A stretch of DNA of 64,000 nucleotides. It comes from Polycyclovorans algicola TG408. GTDB lineage: Bacteria > Pseudomonadota > Gammaproteobacteria > Nevskiales > Nevskiaceae. The stretch lies in the NCBI RefSeq assembly GCF_000711245.1, contig NZ_JOMH01000001.1:186001-250000 (forward strand), given 5' to 3'. Both the position numbers and the translations under genes were made by a program. Each line of letters starts with the position of its first letter. The first letter of the stretch is position 1. The notes under the pieces are model-generated. The model saw nothing but the letters and a program-made list of their open reading frames with translations. It was not told where the DNA came from and made no database searches. Below, in pieces: positions 10,501 to 17,544 of this stretch.

Positions 10501-10836
10501 GACGGTGAATCGGTGTCCGGCGTGCGCTATCGCGCTTGGTCGCCGGCAAGCTGTCTGCACCCCGCCATCGGCGTACACACGCCGCTGGTGTTTGACCTTT
10601 ACGACCGTCATTGCGGGCAGGCGGTGGCCGGCTGCACCTATCACGTTGCGCATCCCGCAAGCCGTAGCTACGACACCTACCCGGTCAACAGCTTTGAGGC
10701 CGAAGCGCGTCGCCTGTCGCGATTTGTGCCTATGGGTCATACCCCTGGGCCATTCCGCCCCACGCCGGTACCGCCGCTGGGCGCATCGCCCTGCACGCTC
10801 GATCTGCGCTGGGTCAGTGCCGCGCAGATGCATTGA
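7504..10836 (+). CDS. Transglutaminase-like protein with C-terminal DUF2126 domain
   Basis: 1110 residues, the normal size of the transglutaminase-DUF2126 family. Residues 1-~100 form the bacterial transglutaminase N-terminal beta domain (HKTRYDYDKRVTLSPQLIRL). The papain-like core follows with its triad visible: Cys180 in GSGSCRDSSW, His229 in DLHAWVEVY and Asp245 in LGLDPTSG. From about residue 310 the rest is DUF2126 (RLTMGGEPTFISLDD, YGQGKWYPGEPLPRWAW). No signal peptide, so cytoplasmic. In other bacteria such genes sit with circularly permuted ATP-grasp and alpha-E genes, suggesting peptide or isopeptide chemistry; none of those partners is present here. Stands alone, divergent from the lipoprotein-hydrolase-glpD operon. 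Confidence 0.92.
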   Translation: MTLHVKLLHKTRYDYDKRVTLSPQLIRLRPAPHGRTPVLGYSLRVSPDPHFVNWQQDPFGNWQARVVFPEPVKHFKVTVDLTADMAVINPFDFFVAPEAEVLPWQYDPQLKAELSPYLKPQQPNSTLRRFIKSLDLSEPGTINRLVAINQQIQGAVRYLIRMEPGVQTPAETLTLGSGSCRDSSWLMVQVLRHLGFAARFVSGYLIQLVADQKSLDGPSGTDLDFTDLHAWVEVYVPGAGWLGLDPTSGLFAGEGHIPLSATPSPASAAPITGLVEPCKVTFDHEMAVQRIAETPRVTKPFSDEQWAAIDTVGLQVDADLVAQDVRLTMGGEPTFISLDDPQGDEWNTAAVGPTKERLAYNLARRLAQRLAPQGLLTYGQGKWYPGEPLPRWAWTVYWRRDGQPLWRLPPKDLPGMANLDGAQRLTHAIAARLGVNAEHAMHAYEDPVEALLRERRLPHNLDPTDPRLADAEGRKDVLRAFESGLNQPTGMVLPVQRWQAAARWVSERWKLRGKALMLIPGDSPVGLRLPLDSLPWQPPEEREPFIAVDPGAVPTTLPATDPRRQPFLRAQAGDATVPRAMPQSRTSEAALGAHVKNGLGEANHVRTALVIEPRGDYLFVFMPPVERLEDWLDMLAAIEDAAAESALPVRIEGYPPPTDPRLDSLKLTPDPGVIEANIQPEASWTSLRDNILGLYEDARLSRLVTQKFLIDGRAVGTGGGNHIVVGGATPADSPFLRRPDVLASLLRYFQHHPSLSYMFSGLFIGPTSQHPRVDEARDSALAELELALAQLPGPDQCPPPWRVDRALRHLLTDLTGNTHRAEICIDKLYAPESVTGRLGLVEFRGFEMPPHPHMSLVTQLMIRALVAWFWRTPFTRPLKYWGTALHDRFMLGHDLWNDLGEIVSDLRGAGYPFEHEWFRPQYEFRFPLHGTLRMGTAEMTVRHALEPWPTLGEEPGAGGTARYVDSSLERLEITLRHIDLDRYQVLCNGVPLPLRRTGVDGESVSGVRYRAWSPASCLHPAIGVHTPLVFDLYDRHCGQAVAGCTYHVAHPASRSYDTYPVNSFEAEARRLSRFVPMGHTPGPFRPTPVPPLGASPCTLDLRWVSAAQMH

Positions 10837-10867
10837 AACGTGGAATACCCGATAACAGGATGGCCAT

Positions 10868-10906
10868 AAAAAACCCCCGGAGCATTATCGCTCCGGGGAT
10901 TTTATT
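10868..10906. terminator. Bidirectional rho-independent terminator
   Basis: A perfect 9-bp GC-rich stem, CCCCGGAGC / GCTCCGGGG with a 6-base loop (10875-10898), is flanked by an A-run on the left and a T-rich stretch on the right. It can therefore end transcripts from both sides. It lies exactly between the convergent transglutaminase gene and the BON-domain gene. Confidence 0.9.
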
Positions 10907-10933
10907 CAAATCAATGAATCATACGATTGGCGA

Positions 10934-11251
10934 TTACGGTGCCGACAACTCGTTATGCACGGATTTCACACCATCGACATCGCTGACAACTTTCTCGGCC
11001 AATTCAACTTGGGCGTCATTCTCAACATCACCGGTCAGGGTGACGACGTTATCGGTTGATTCAACGCTGATGTCGATCGCGCTGAGTTCCGATTCGAGCG
11101 CCAGCACTGACTTCACCTTCGTGGTCAGCGCAGCGTCAGAGACGTAATCGCCGGTCTTCTCGACCGCTGAATCATGGTCGTTGGCCGTCGCGAACATCGG
11201 CGTGGCCATCAAACCAATTACTGCCGCAAACATCACATTTTTCAAATTCAT
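10934..11251 (-). CDS. Secreted BON-domain protein (OsmY-like)
   Basis: 105 residues from the ATG at 11251, which is chosen because AAAGGAG lies six bases upstream; a longer in-frame reading has no ribosome site. Residues 1-23 are a signal peptide (MFAAVIGLMATPMFATA). The rest is a single BON domain: DAALTTKVKSVLALESELS, then IDISVESTDNVVTLTGDV and an amphipathic helix ending in VDGVKSVHNEL. BON domains bind phospholipid membranes, and OsmY-type proteins protect the periplasm under osmotic or envelope stress. Base composition is lower in GC than the neighbours. Monocistronic, ended by the shared terminator downstream. Confidence 0.9.
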   Translation of the reverse strand: MNLKNVMFAAVIGLMATPMFATANDHDSAVEKTGDYVSDAALTTKVKSVLALESELSAIDISVESTDNVVTLTGDVENDAQVELAEKVVSDVDGVKSVHNELSAP

Positions 11252-11413
11252 TAGAAACTCCTTTATTGAACTTCGCTGACAGTTGATTAACCTGTCGGCT
11301 GGGCTATGGCGATAGGCCATGAACGACATCCTGACAAGTCGCGATGAATTGACGGTTAATTGAGAATGCCAATCAATTGAGAAGATGCTGATTCAATCAT
11401 CGAGCGCAACAAA

Positions 11414-12799
11414 TTAATCACTGTGCGCTGAAGATTCTCGCGCTGTGTCACCCAACACGGTGATGAGCCTTGCCGTTACGGCACTTACATCCGCTTCATT
11501 CGGTGCCCGCGTTCCGCTGGCTTCTGCGACGCTGCCACTGTGACGGGCCCGAAGCACGGCATCGCGCAGCGCGATGCCCGGCCACCCTTGCGCATTGCGG
11601 GTGGACACGGGCCCTTCGGCCGCATGCCCGCGACGCAACAGCGCGCGCAACAGGGCAACTTGCCGTGCCGCCAGCAGGGCCAACGTCGACGGATCGGCCA
11701 CCAGCACCTGATGGCCACGCAGTCGATCCAACCACGGGCGACCGAAGGTTTGCGCGCCGCTCCAGGCCGCACCCAGCCCTGCACCGAGCGCGGTGGCCGC
11801 GCCCAGACTCATGCCGCCCAGCGCGGCATCCACGGCAAACCCCGCCGCGCCACCGGTCGCGGCAGCCGATCCGGTGCGAATGCCGAACGCACGCAGGGCT
11901 TCAGGATCCAGCGGGTCCAGCGTCCAGCGACCTTCGGTGAGCGGCAGCTCGGGCGGGTGGTAGGCCTGCAGGTCGAACTGGAACAGGGCCAGGACCGCAT
12001 CGACACAGCGCTGCTCGGACGCCCTGACCTGATGCCGCAAGCCTTCGGTGGCCGTCGCAGGATCGGCATCGAGCGGCACCTCATGGCGCAAGCCCGCCAC
12101 CTCGACCAGCATCACGGCCACGGCGCGGCAGGCAGCGAGCGTTAGCGCCTCGCGCTCGGCGGTGCGCGATTGCGTCAGCCGCTGCAGCCCGGCGCGGTGT
12201 GGCTCCAGCAGCGTGGCGAGCTTGTCGAACAGCGCCTGCTCGGCGACCGCGTCGTAAACCACCGTGTCGAAGCTGCTTTGAACATGCAGGCCCATTCGCG
12301 CCAACTGGCTGCGCCAGCGCTCGACGTCGGCCTCATCGCTGGCGACGAAATTCAACACCGGCATCAACGGCCGGCCGCAGGCGTTGAGCAGACGCAGCTC
12401 GTCGCGATGCTTGGCCTGCACCGGCTCGCGTGCGTCGATGACGTACAGCGCCGCGTCGCTGCGCAGCATCTGCCGCAAGACTTTGGCCTCCTGCTCCCAA
12501 CGGCCCTGGCCATGGTCGCCGGCGAGAAAGCGTTCGATCCCTGCCACCGGATCGGTCGCATCGGGCAGTGCGGCCAAGGCTTCGGCAACACCGCTGGCGT
12601 CTTCAAGCCCGGGGGTGTCGAACAGCGACAGCATCGGCGCGCCGTCGCACAGCAACGCCACGCCGGCGACGTCGCGGGTGCTGGCCGAACGCGCCGACAC
12701 CACGCCAAAGCCGGTCTCGCGCGTCAGGGTGCGCAGCAGCGAGGTTTTGCCGGTGTTGGTGTGGCCGACCACGGCGATCTGCAGCGCGGCGTCGGTCAT
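11414..12799 (-). CDS. GTPase with DUF3482 domain
   Basis: 461 residues from the ATG at 12799. The open frame continues about 100 codons further upstream, but that stretch is translated from an inserted repeat element and is not part of the family. N-terminal G domain: P-loop GHTNTGKTS (residues ~10-18), switch region STRDVAG, G3 DTPG, and a NFVAS strand near the usual G4 position. The C-terminal DUF3482 half holds a hydrophobic glycine/alanine-rich hairpin (AAATGGAAGFAVDAALGG) that could associate with membrane. The family normally follows a DUF2868 membrane protein at very short spacing, as it did here before the insertion. Function unknown. Confidence 0.88.
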   Translation of the reverse strand: MTDAALQIAVVGHTNTGKTSLLRTLTRETGFGVVSARSASTRDVAGVALLCDGAPMLSLFDTPGLEDASGVAEALAALPDATDPVAGIERFLAGDHGQGRWEQEAKVLRQMLRSDAALYVIDAREPVQAKHRDELRLLNACGRPLMPVLNFVASDEADVERWRSQLARMGLHVQSSFDTVVYDAVAEQALFDKLATLLEPHRAGLQRLTQSRTAEREALTLAACRAVAVMLVEVAGLRHEVPLDADPATATEGLRHQVRASEQRCVDAVLALFQFDLQAYHPPELPLTEGRWTLDPLDPEALRAFGIRTGSAAATGGAAGFAVDAALGGMSLGAATALGAGLGAAWSGAQTFGRPWLDRLRGHQVLVADPSTLALLAARQVALLRALLRRGHAAEGPVSTRNAQGWPGIALRDAVLRARHSGSVAEASGTRAPNEADVSAVTARLITVLGDTARESSAHSD

Positions 12800-12807
12800 G
12801 GGTTGGC

Positions 12808-13179
12808 CTAGCAGCCTGTCAGACTTGAATGCGCGTCCGCGCCGGAGGTCGCTTTTGCGCAGCACAAGGAAGGAGCGACGCGCTGTACTTGACGTACAGA
12901 AGGAGCGATGGACGCGGTGATGCGCAAAAGCGGCCCCGGCCAGCGACACGGTGCCTTCGCGCAGCGAAGTGGGTGCGGGAGCTGGCCGATCCGGTGCCTC
13001 CCGCACCCGCTGCTGCGCAGACGCCGTGTCGGCGCCGGCCCTCCAGGTGGCGCCCCATTTTCCGCCTTGCGGCGTTGCTCCTTCGTTATTTGGAACAACC
13101 AAATCTCCTCAGTCGCGCCTTGTCAGGCGAAAAATGGGACTGCCACGCGGACCCGACTTCAAGTCTGACAGGCTGCTAG
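12808..13179. mobile_element. 364-bp non-coding palindromic element with terminal inverted repeats and CTAG target duplication (MITE-like)
   Basis: The first 22 bases (12808-12829) are the exact reverse complement of the last 22 (13158-13179). The outer CTAG at each end reads as a 4-bp target duplication, leaving an element of 12812-13175 that begins CAGCCTGTCAGACTTGAA. Inside are nested hairpins. The left arm is CGCTTTTGCGCA (12850) with TGCGCAAAAGCG (12921), carrying a CTGTAC/GTACAG tip. The centre has an 11-bp stem GGGTGCGGGAG (12971) / CTCCCGCACCC (12998) inside CGACACGG/CCGTGTCG. The right arm is CCATTTTCCGCC (13055) with GGCGAAAAATGG (13126), one mismatch, carrying ATTTGG/CCAAAT. Frames running through it show no recognisable protein. 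Removing element plus one CTAG leaves the DUF2868 stop codon 8 bp before the DUF3482 ATG. Confidence 0.85.
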
Positions 13180-14564
13180 GGCCATCGCAGAGGTTGATTG
13201 TGGATGCCAGCACGCTGGGCCAACGCCTGCCAGTCTTCAAGTCGTTGTGCACAGTGATCGGCGCCGCGCGCGGTGAGGCGGTCGACGCCGACCAAAAGCA
13301 GATACACCGGCGCGTGCGCCGCCTCAGCCAATGCGGCGATGAAGCGTTCGGCACCCCGGTCAGGCGACATGGTGGCGCGCGCCAGCACCACCACCGGTCG
13401 CCGGGGTTGCTCGGTCACCGCCGCCACGGCCGATTGACGCGCAGCGGCGGTATCCGTCGCGCCCAGCCACTGCCACTGAATGCCGGGAATGGACGGTGGC
13501 GGGTGATCTCCGGCGTCATCCAGCCAAAGCCCGAGAACGGCGCCGGTGGGCAGCCGGGCGGCCGACCGGACTGCGGGGGTCTGCTGCGGCAGCGCCGTCG
13601 CCGGGTCGACCACACCCAAGGGTTGGTGGTCGGGCATCAGCCGGCTGCGCAGGCGCGCGAAGCCGCTGTGCTGGAGATCACGGCCAAAGCGGGCCTGCGC
13701 CCGCCACCACAGTCCGCCGCAGATCAGCAGCGCCAGCAGACGCGGTGCGACCCCGTAGATCAGCACGGCGGCGAGTAGCCATTGCGCGCCGGCCTGGCCG
13801 GCAACCGTCCTGCCACCCTCGTCGACAAACAGGGCGTCAACCGGCACCCCCAGCGCCGCCGGGGCAAACGACAGGGCGCGCACCCACTCGGCGACAGTGG
13901 CCGACGCCAGCAAGGTGGTGTCCCATGACAAGGCGTAGGCACGCACGCTGAGCAAAAGCAGTAGCGAAAGCCAGCCGGTGAGCGCGAAGCTCAGCCACGC
14001 CGCGTGGCTGAGACTTGCAGCCAGCCAACGACCGCTGGCGCCCCCGCCCAGGATGCCCAGTGCGGCGCGGTGGGTGTCATCGGCGCGATCAATGGCACCG
14101 CCCGAGAGCCTCGACCACAGCGCCATGACCCCGCGCCCCAAGCCCGGCGAGACACGCGGCGACACCACAAGCAGCATCAGCCAAAGCATCAACATCAGCA
14201 GATTGCTGCCGACCAGCAGTATCAGCACCAGCGGCAGACTGGCCGGCGGACCGGTGTCCAAGGCAGTGGCAGCGGCAAAGGCGCCGGCGACACCGGCCAA
14301 CAGCACCAGCAGCAACATCACGGCGATGCCGCGACTCATGACCTGCCGGATCGCGCGCTGCAGGGCTGCGGCATCCGGCAGGGCAGCGGCCCGCGCCAGG
14401 ATTCGCCGAGTCAGGGCACCGCCCGCCTGTCGCCCCGCAGCGTCGGCCTGCGGCACGTCGGCGGGATGGCCGGCCGCTTCTTCACGCACGCGCACGACTT
14501 CGGTCAGCAGGCGGTCTGCCAAACGCGGCGTGGGGGTGGAATGGGTGCCGGTCATGTCCGGCAC
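13176..14564 (-). CDS. DUF2868 integral membrane protein
   Basis: 462 residues from a GTG at 14564; an ATG three codons in is an equally possible start. The N-terminal ~100 residues are helical and soluble. Membrane segments follow: IAVMLLLVLLAGVAGAFAAA (~125-145), LPLVLILLVGSNLLMLMLWL, a third near SLSHAAWLSFALTGWL, and another near WLLAAVLIYGVAPRLLALL. The C-terminal ~130 residues are soluble (LPTGAVLGLWLDDAG, VVVLARATMSPDRGAERF). This matches DUF2868, which pairs with the DUF3482 GTPase; the pair may form a membrane-bound GTPase unit of unknown role. Its TAG stop lies inside the CTAG duplicated by the inserted element, so transcription into the GTPase gene now crosses 364 bp of hairpins. 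Confidence 0.88.
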   Translation of the reverse strand: MPDMTGTHSTPTPRLADRLLTEVVRVREEAAGHPADVPQADAAGRQAGGALTRRILARAAALPDAAALQRAIRQVMSRGIAVMLLLVLLAGVAGAFAAATALDTGPPASLPLVLILLVGSNLLMLMLWLMLLVVSPRVSPGLGRGVMALWSRLSGGAIDRADDTHRAALGILGGGASGRWLAASLSHAAWLSFALTGWLSLLLLLSVRAYALSWDTTLLASATVAEWVRALSFAPAALGVPVDALFVDEGGRTVAGQAGAQWLLAAVLIYGVAPRLLALLICGGLWWRAQARFGRDLQHSGFARLRSRLMPDHQPLGVVDPATALPQQTPAVRSAARLPTGAVLGLWLDDAGDHPPPSIPGIQWQWLGATDTAAARQSAVAAVTEQPRRPVVVLARATMSPDRGAERFIAALAEAAHAPVYLLLVGVDRLTARGADHCAQRLEDWQALAQRAGIHNQPLRWP

Positions 14565-14597
14565 TTTTAGCGCAAACCGGCTTAGGCCGCTGCGACC

Positions 14598-15464
14598 CTA
14601 GCGCTGAATATTGCGGCCGTAGAAGATTTCCTGAATCTCATGGTCGACGCGCGAGCGGATTTTCTTCGCTTCGCGGGCGCCCATGTCGGCGGCGCCTTCG
14701 CCAAACAGGTAGGTGTCGAGATCGAGTTCCTTGAGGCACATCTTGGTATGAAAGATGTACTCCTGATACACGTTGACATCGACCATCTGATAGCGCCGCT
14801 TGATGTCAGCCGCGATGAAATTCTGGATGGAGTCGATGTTGTGATCGATGAAGTGCTTCATGCCGCGCACGTTACGGGTGAAGCCGCGCACCCGGTAGTC
14901 CATCACCACGATGTCGGACTCAAAGCTCTTGATGAGGAAGTTCAGCGCCTTCAGTGGCGAAATCTTGCCGCAGGTCGACACATCGATGTCGGCGCGGAAG
15001 GTCGAGATACCGGCGTCCGGGTGAATCTCGGGGTAGGTATGAACGGTGATATGGCTTTTATCAAGGTGCGCGACCACCGACTCCTTGTCTTTCTTCTTGC
15101 CCGGCGTCGGCAGTCCGTCGAGGTGACCTTCGGAGATCAGCATGGTCACTGACGCGCCCTGCGGTTCGTAGTCCTCGTGGGCGACGTTGAGCACGTGCGC
15201 ACCGATGATGTCGGCCACTTCGGTCAGGATGCTGGTGAGTCGCTCGGCGTTGTATTGCTCGTCGATGTACTCGATGTAAGCCTGCTGCTCCTCACGGCTG
15301 CGCGCATAGCAGATGTCGTAGATGTTGAAGCTCAACGACTTGGTGAGGTTGTTGAAGCCCAGCAGTTTCAGGCGTGAATTGCTGGTGGGCTTGGGGGTCA
15401 GCTTCTTGGGCAATGCAGGCGTCCAATAGGTGAAATGGTGCACGCCCGGCAGGTCCGAACGCAC
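14598..15464 (-). CDS. speD: S-adenosylmethionine decarboxylase proenzyme
   Basis: Very close to E. coli SpeD throughout: [34 protein letters not shown], then the self-cleavage site [15 protein letters not shown], whose Ser becomes the pyruvoyl cofactor, then [19 protein letters not shown] and the C-terminal YGRN. The enzyme decarboxylates S-adenosylmethionine to supply aminopropyl groups for spermidine. The frame gives 288 residues, about 30 more at the N-terminus than E. coli. The only candidate starts are GTG codons, at 15464 or ~21 bp downstream, so the exact start is uncertain. No speE is adjacent. It lies in the same order as in xanthomonads, next to an OsmC gene and a crp-like regulator. 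The methylthioadenosine it ultimately generates is the substrate class of the mtn genes near 61 kb. Confidence 0.95.
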   Translation of the reverse strand: MRSDLPGVHHFTYWTPALPKKLTPKPTSNSRLKLLGFNNLTKSLSFNIYDICYARSREEQQAYIEYIDEQYNAERLTSILTEVADIIGAHVLNVAHEDYEPQGASVTMLISEGHLDGLPTPGKKKDKESVVAHLDKSHITVHTYPEIHPDAGISTFRADIDVSTCGKISPLKALNFLIKSFESDIVVMDYRVRGFTRNVRGMKHFIDHNIDSIQNFIAADIKRRYQMVDVNVYQEYIFHTKMCLKELDLDTYLFGEGAADMGAREAKKIRSRVDHEIQEIFYGRNIQR

Positions 15465-15516
15465 TTCAAACGTGCAGGATTATAGGTTTTTACGTCAACC
15501 TGATGACGCGCGGTCT

Positions 15517-15936
15517 TCAGGACGCCCTGATCTCATAAGAATGCGTCATTTTGACGCCGGCGCGCCCCAACATGATCGAGGCCGAGCAGTACTTCTCGGC
15601 CGAAAGTCCGACCGCACGTTTCACCTGCACCTCACTGAGTCCTTCGCCGCTGACAATGAAGTTCAGATGGATGTCGGTGAACACTGCGGGCTCGGTGTCG
15701 GCACGCGTGCCTTTGACCTCGACCTGGCAACCAACCACCGGCTGCCGCGCGCGCTTGAGAATGTAGACCACGTCCACCGACGAGCAGGCCCCGACCGACA
15801 TCAGCATCAATTCCATCGGCCGCGGGCCCAGGTTACGACCGCCGATGTGCTCGGGGCCATCGACGACCAGCGAATGGCCGCTACCCGACTCCACCCGAAA
15901 TGCTGCGTCCTCAATCCACGTGACCTTGGCGTCCAT
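15517..15936 (-). CDS. OsmC/YhfA-family protein
   Basis: 139 residues starting at the ATG at 15936, preceded by AAGGA at good spacing; the longer frame to 15972 has no ribosome site. The OsmC fold is visible: VDGPEHIGGRNLGPRPMELM followed by the resolving-type cysteine in GACSSVDVVYIL, and a second conserved cysteine in SAEKYCSASIML. Both thiols of the family are present, so thiol-dependent hydroperoxide reduction is possible, although the YhfA branch linked to crp has no proven activity. Divergently transcribed from the CRP-family gene, as yhfA is from crp in enterics. Confidence 0.9.
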   Translation of the reverse strand: MDAKVTWIEDAAFRVESGSGHSLVVDGPEHIGGRNLGPRPMELMLMSVGACSSVDVVYILKRARQPVVGCQVEVKGTRADTEPAVFTDIHLNFIVSGEGLSEVQVKRAVGLSAEKYCSASIMLGRAGVKMTHSYEIRAS

Positions 15937-16082
15937 CGTTGTCCTTGTCCACTGTTCAGTACCGGCGGTCATTGTCCGAGATCGGCGACTTTGCTGCTGG
16001 CATCGGCCAGCGTTGATTCAGGAAGCGGGCGGCACCCTCCGTCCTCACAGCCCTCGCTAGGCCGCACTACAAGGACTTTCGC

Positions 16083-16736
16083 GTGACACTCTTCAACTCC
16101 CCCGCAATGCAGGCTTTCCTTCAGCAAGCACGTAAGCGCAGCGTACCGGCCAAGCGCACGCTCCTTCGATCAGGCGAGGCCCCGACGCAGGTCATGTGGG
16201 TGCTCGAGGGCTCGCTGAGCGTGGCCCTGGAAGCCGCCGACGGGCGCGAAGTGGTGCTCGGCTACCTAAACCCCGGCGACTTCTGCGGCGAAGCCAGCCT
16301 GTTTCCCGATCATCACCTGTCCAACACGGTGATCCGCACCCGCCGCGTCACGCTACTGGCCGAAATGGGGGCCGAGCAATTCCGGGCGTTCTGCAACGAA
16401 CACCCCGAGACCCTGTTCGAGATTTCCCGACACCTGGCCGCAAAGGTCCACGACTGCGGACAACGCATCGCCGACCTTGCGCTGCTGAATGTCAGTTCAC
16501 GCGTCGCCCGCACCCTCGAAAGCCTCGGCAGCAGCCCCGACGCCACCCTCACCGCGCGGGGCGAGGTCTCGGTCAACATCAGCCGCCAGGAACTGGCGCG
16601 CCACGTCGGTTGCTCACGCGAGATGGCCGGCCGCGTCGTCAAGCAACTTGAAGCCGACGGCGTGCTGCGCACCGAAGGCCGCACGCTGATTCTTGCTGAC
16701 CACAGCGCCAATGCGCAGAGTGCCTCCGCAGCCTGA
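16083..16736 (+). CDS. crp: CRP/Vfr/Clp-type transcription regulator with altered cyclic-nucleotide pocket
   Basis: 217 residues, GTG start with AAGGA upstream. Residues ~20-115 are the cyclic-nucleotide-binding beta-roll (MWVLEGSLSVAL, YLNPGDFCGEASLF), followed by the dimerisation helix and a winged helix near 160-200. The recognition helix CSREMAGRVVKQLE keeps the Arg-Glu-Arg positions with which E. coli CRP reads TGTGA, so similar operators are likely. By eye the cAMP ligands are not kept: the Arg-Ser pair after GE..LF (R82/S83 in E. coli) reads Ser-Asn, and Thr127/Ser128 read Cys-Gly. Xanthomonas Clp, in the same neighbourhood, responds to cyclic-di-GMP instead. Which ligand this protein binds is open. 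Its stop codon abuts that of trpC. Confidence 0.88.
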   Translation: MTLFNSPAMQAFLQQARKRSVPAKRTLLRSGEAPTQVMWVLEGSLSVALEAADGREVVLGYLNPGDFCGEASLFPDHHLSNTVIRTRRVTLLAEMGAEQFRAFCNEHPETLFEISRHLAAKVHDCGQRIADLALLNVSSRVARTLESLGSSPDATLTARGEVSVNISRQELARHVGCSREMAGRVVKQLEADGVLRTEGRTLILADHSANAQSASAA

Positions 16737-17537
16737 TCACTCAGCCCCGATCAGTCCCGCCAGCGCTTTTCCGGGATCGGGCTGACGCATCAGCGATTCG
16801 CCAATCAGAAAACGTCGCACGTCGGCATCCATCATGCGTTGCACGTCAGCGCGCTCGGCAATGCCGGACTCGGTGACCACGGCGATGCCCGGCGGCACGT
16901 CAGGCAACAGTTCGAGCGTGGTCTCAAGGCGCGTTTCAAAGGTGCGCAGGTTGCGGTTGTTGACCCCCAGCACCCAGCCGTCTTTCAGGTTGGCTTGATG
17001 CACCAAGGCCAATTCTTCGGCGTTGTGCACTTCCACCAGCACGTCGAGTAATGATTCACGCGCGCAGGCATGCAATTCATTCAGCTGTGCGGCGGACAGG
17101 CAGGCGGCAATCAGCAGCACGCAGTCGGCGCCAATGGCGCGCGCTTCGAGCACTTGCAGGGTGTCGACCAGAAAATCCTTGCGAATCACCGGCAGTGTGC
17201 ACGCCGCCCGTGCCGCCACCAGAAAGTCGTTGTGGCCCTGGAAGAATCGCTGGTCGGTGAGCACCGACAGACAGGCGGCGCCGCCAGTCGCGTACTGCTT
17301 CGAAATTGTGGCGGGGTCGAAATCCGAGCGAATCACGCCCTTGCTGGGGCTGGCCTTCTTGATTTCGGCGATCACTGCCGGGCCTTGCGAAGCCCCGTTC
17401 TCCAACAGCGCGATGAAGCCGCGCACGGCGGTGGCCGCGTTGCCGAGCTCGATCAGATCACGGGCGTTGGTGCGGCGGCGCAGCGCGGCAATCTCGTCAC
17501 GCTTGACCTCAATGATGCGTTCCAGAATATCGGTCAT
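16737..17537 (-). CDS. trpC: Indole-3-glycerol-phosphate synthase
   Basis: 266 residues, a monofunctional TIM-barrel enzyme that closes the indole ring in tryptophan synthesis. Catalytic and phosphate-site signatures are all visible: AEIKKASPSKG (Glu, Lys), VIRKDF (Lys), DVLVEVH (Glu), GVNNRNL (Asn) and VVTESGI followed by FLIGESLMR at the phosphate loop. Starts 7 bp after trpD, third gene of trpG-trpD-trpC. It is not fused to trpF, unlike in enterics. The stop codon lies back to back with that of the convergent crp-like gene, with no spacer. Confidence 0.96.
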   Translation of the reverse strand: MTDILERIIEVKRDEIAALRRRTNARDLIELGNAATAVRGFIALLENGASQGPAVIAEIKKASPSKGVIRSDFDPATISKQYATGGAACLSVLTDQRFFQGHNDFLVAARAACTLPVIRKDFLVDTLQVLEARAIGADCVLLIAACLSAAQLNELHACARESLLDVLVEVHNAEELALVHQANLKDGWVLGVNNRNLRTFETRLETTLELLPDVPPGIAVVTESGIAERADVQRMMDADVRRFLIGESLMRQPDPGKALAGLIGAE

Positions 17538-17544
17538 TGGCCGA

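Noticed and set aside
12800..13102. N-terminal extension of the DUF3482 GTPase through the repeat element
   Set aside because: The extra ~100 residues are translated from the inserted palindrome; the family begins at the ATG at 12799.
12829..13179. Small open frames on both strands within the 364-bp element
   Set aside because: They arise from GC-rich inverted repeats, have no ribosome site and no protein family.
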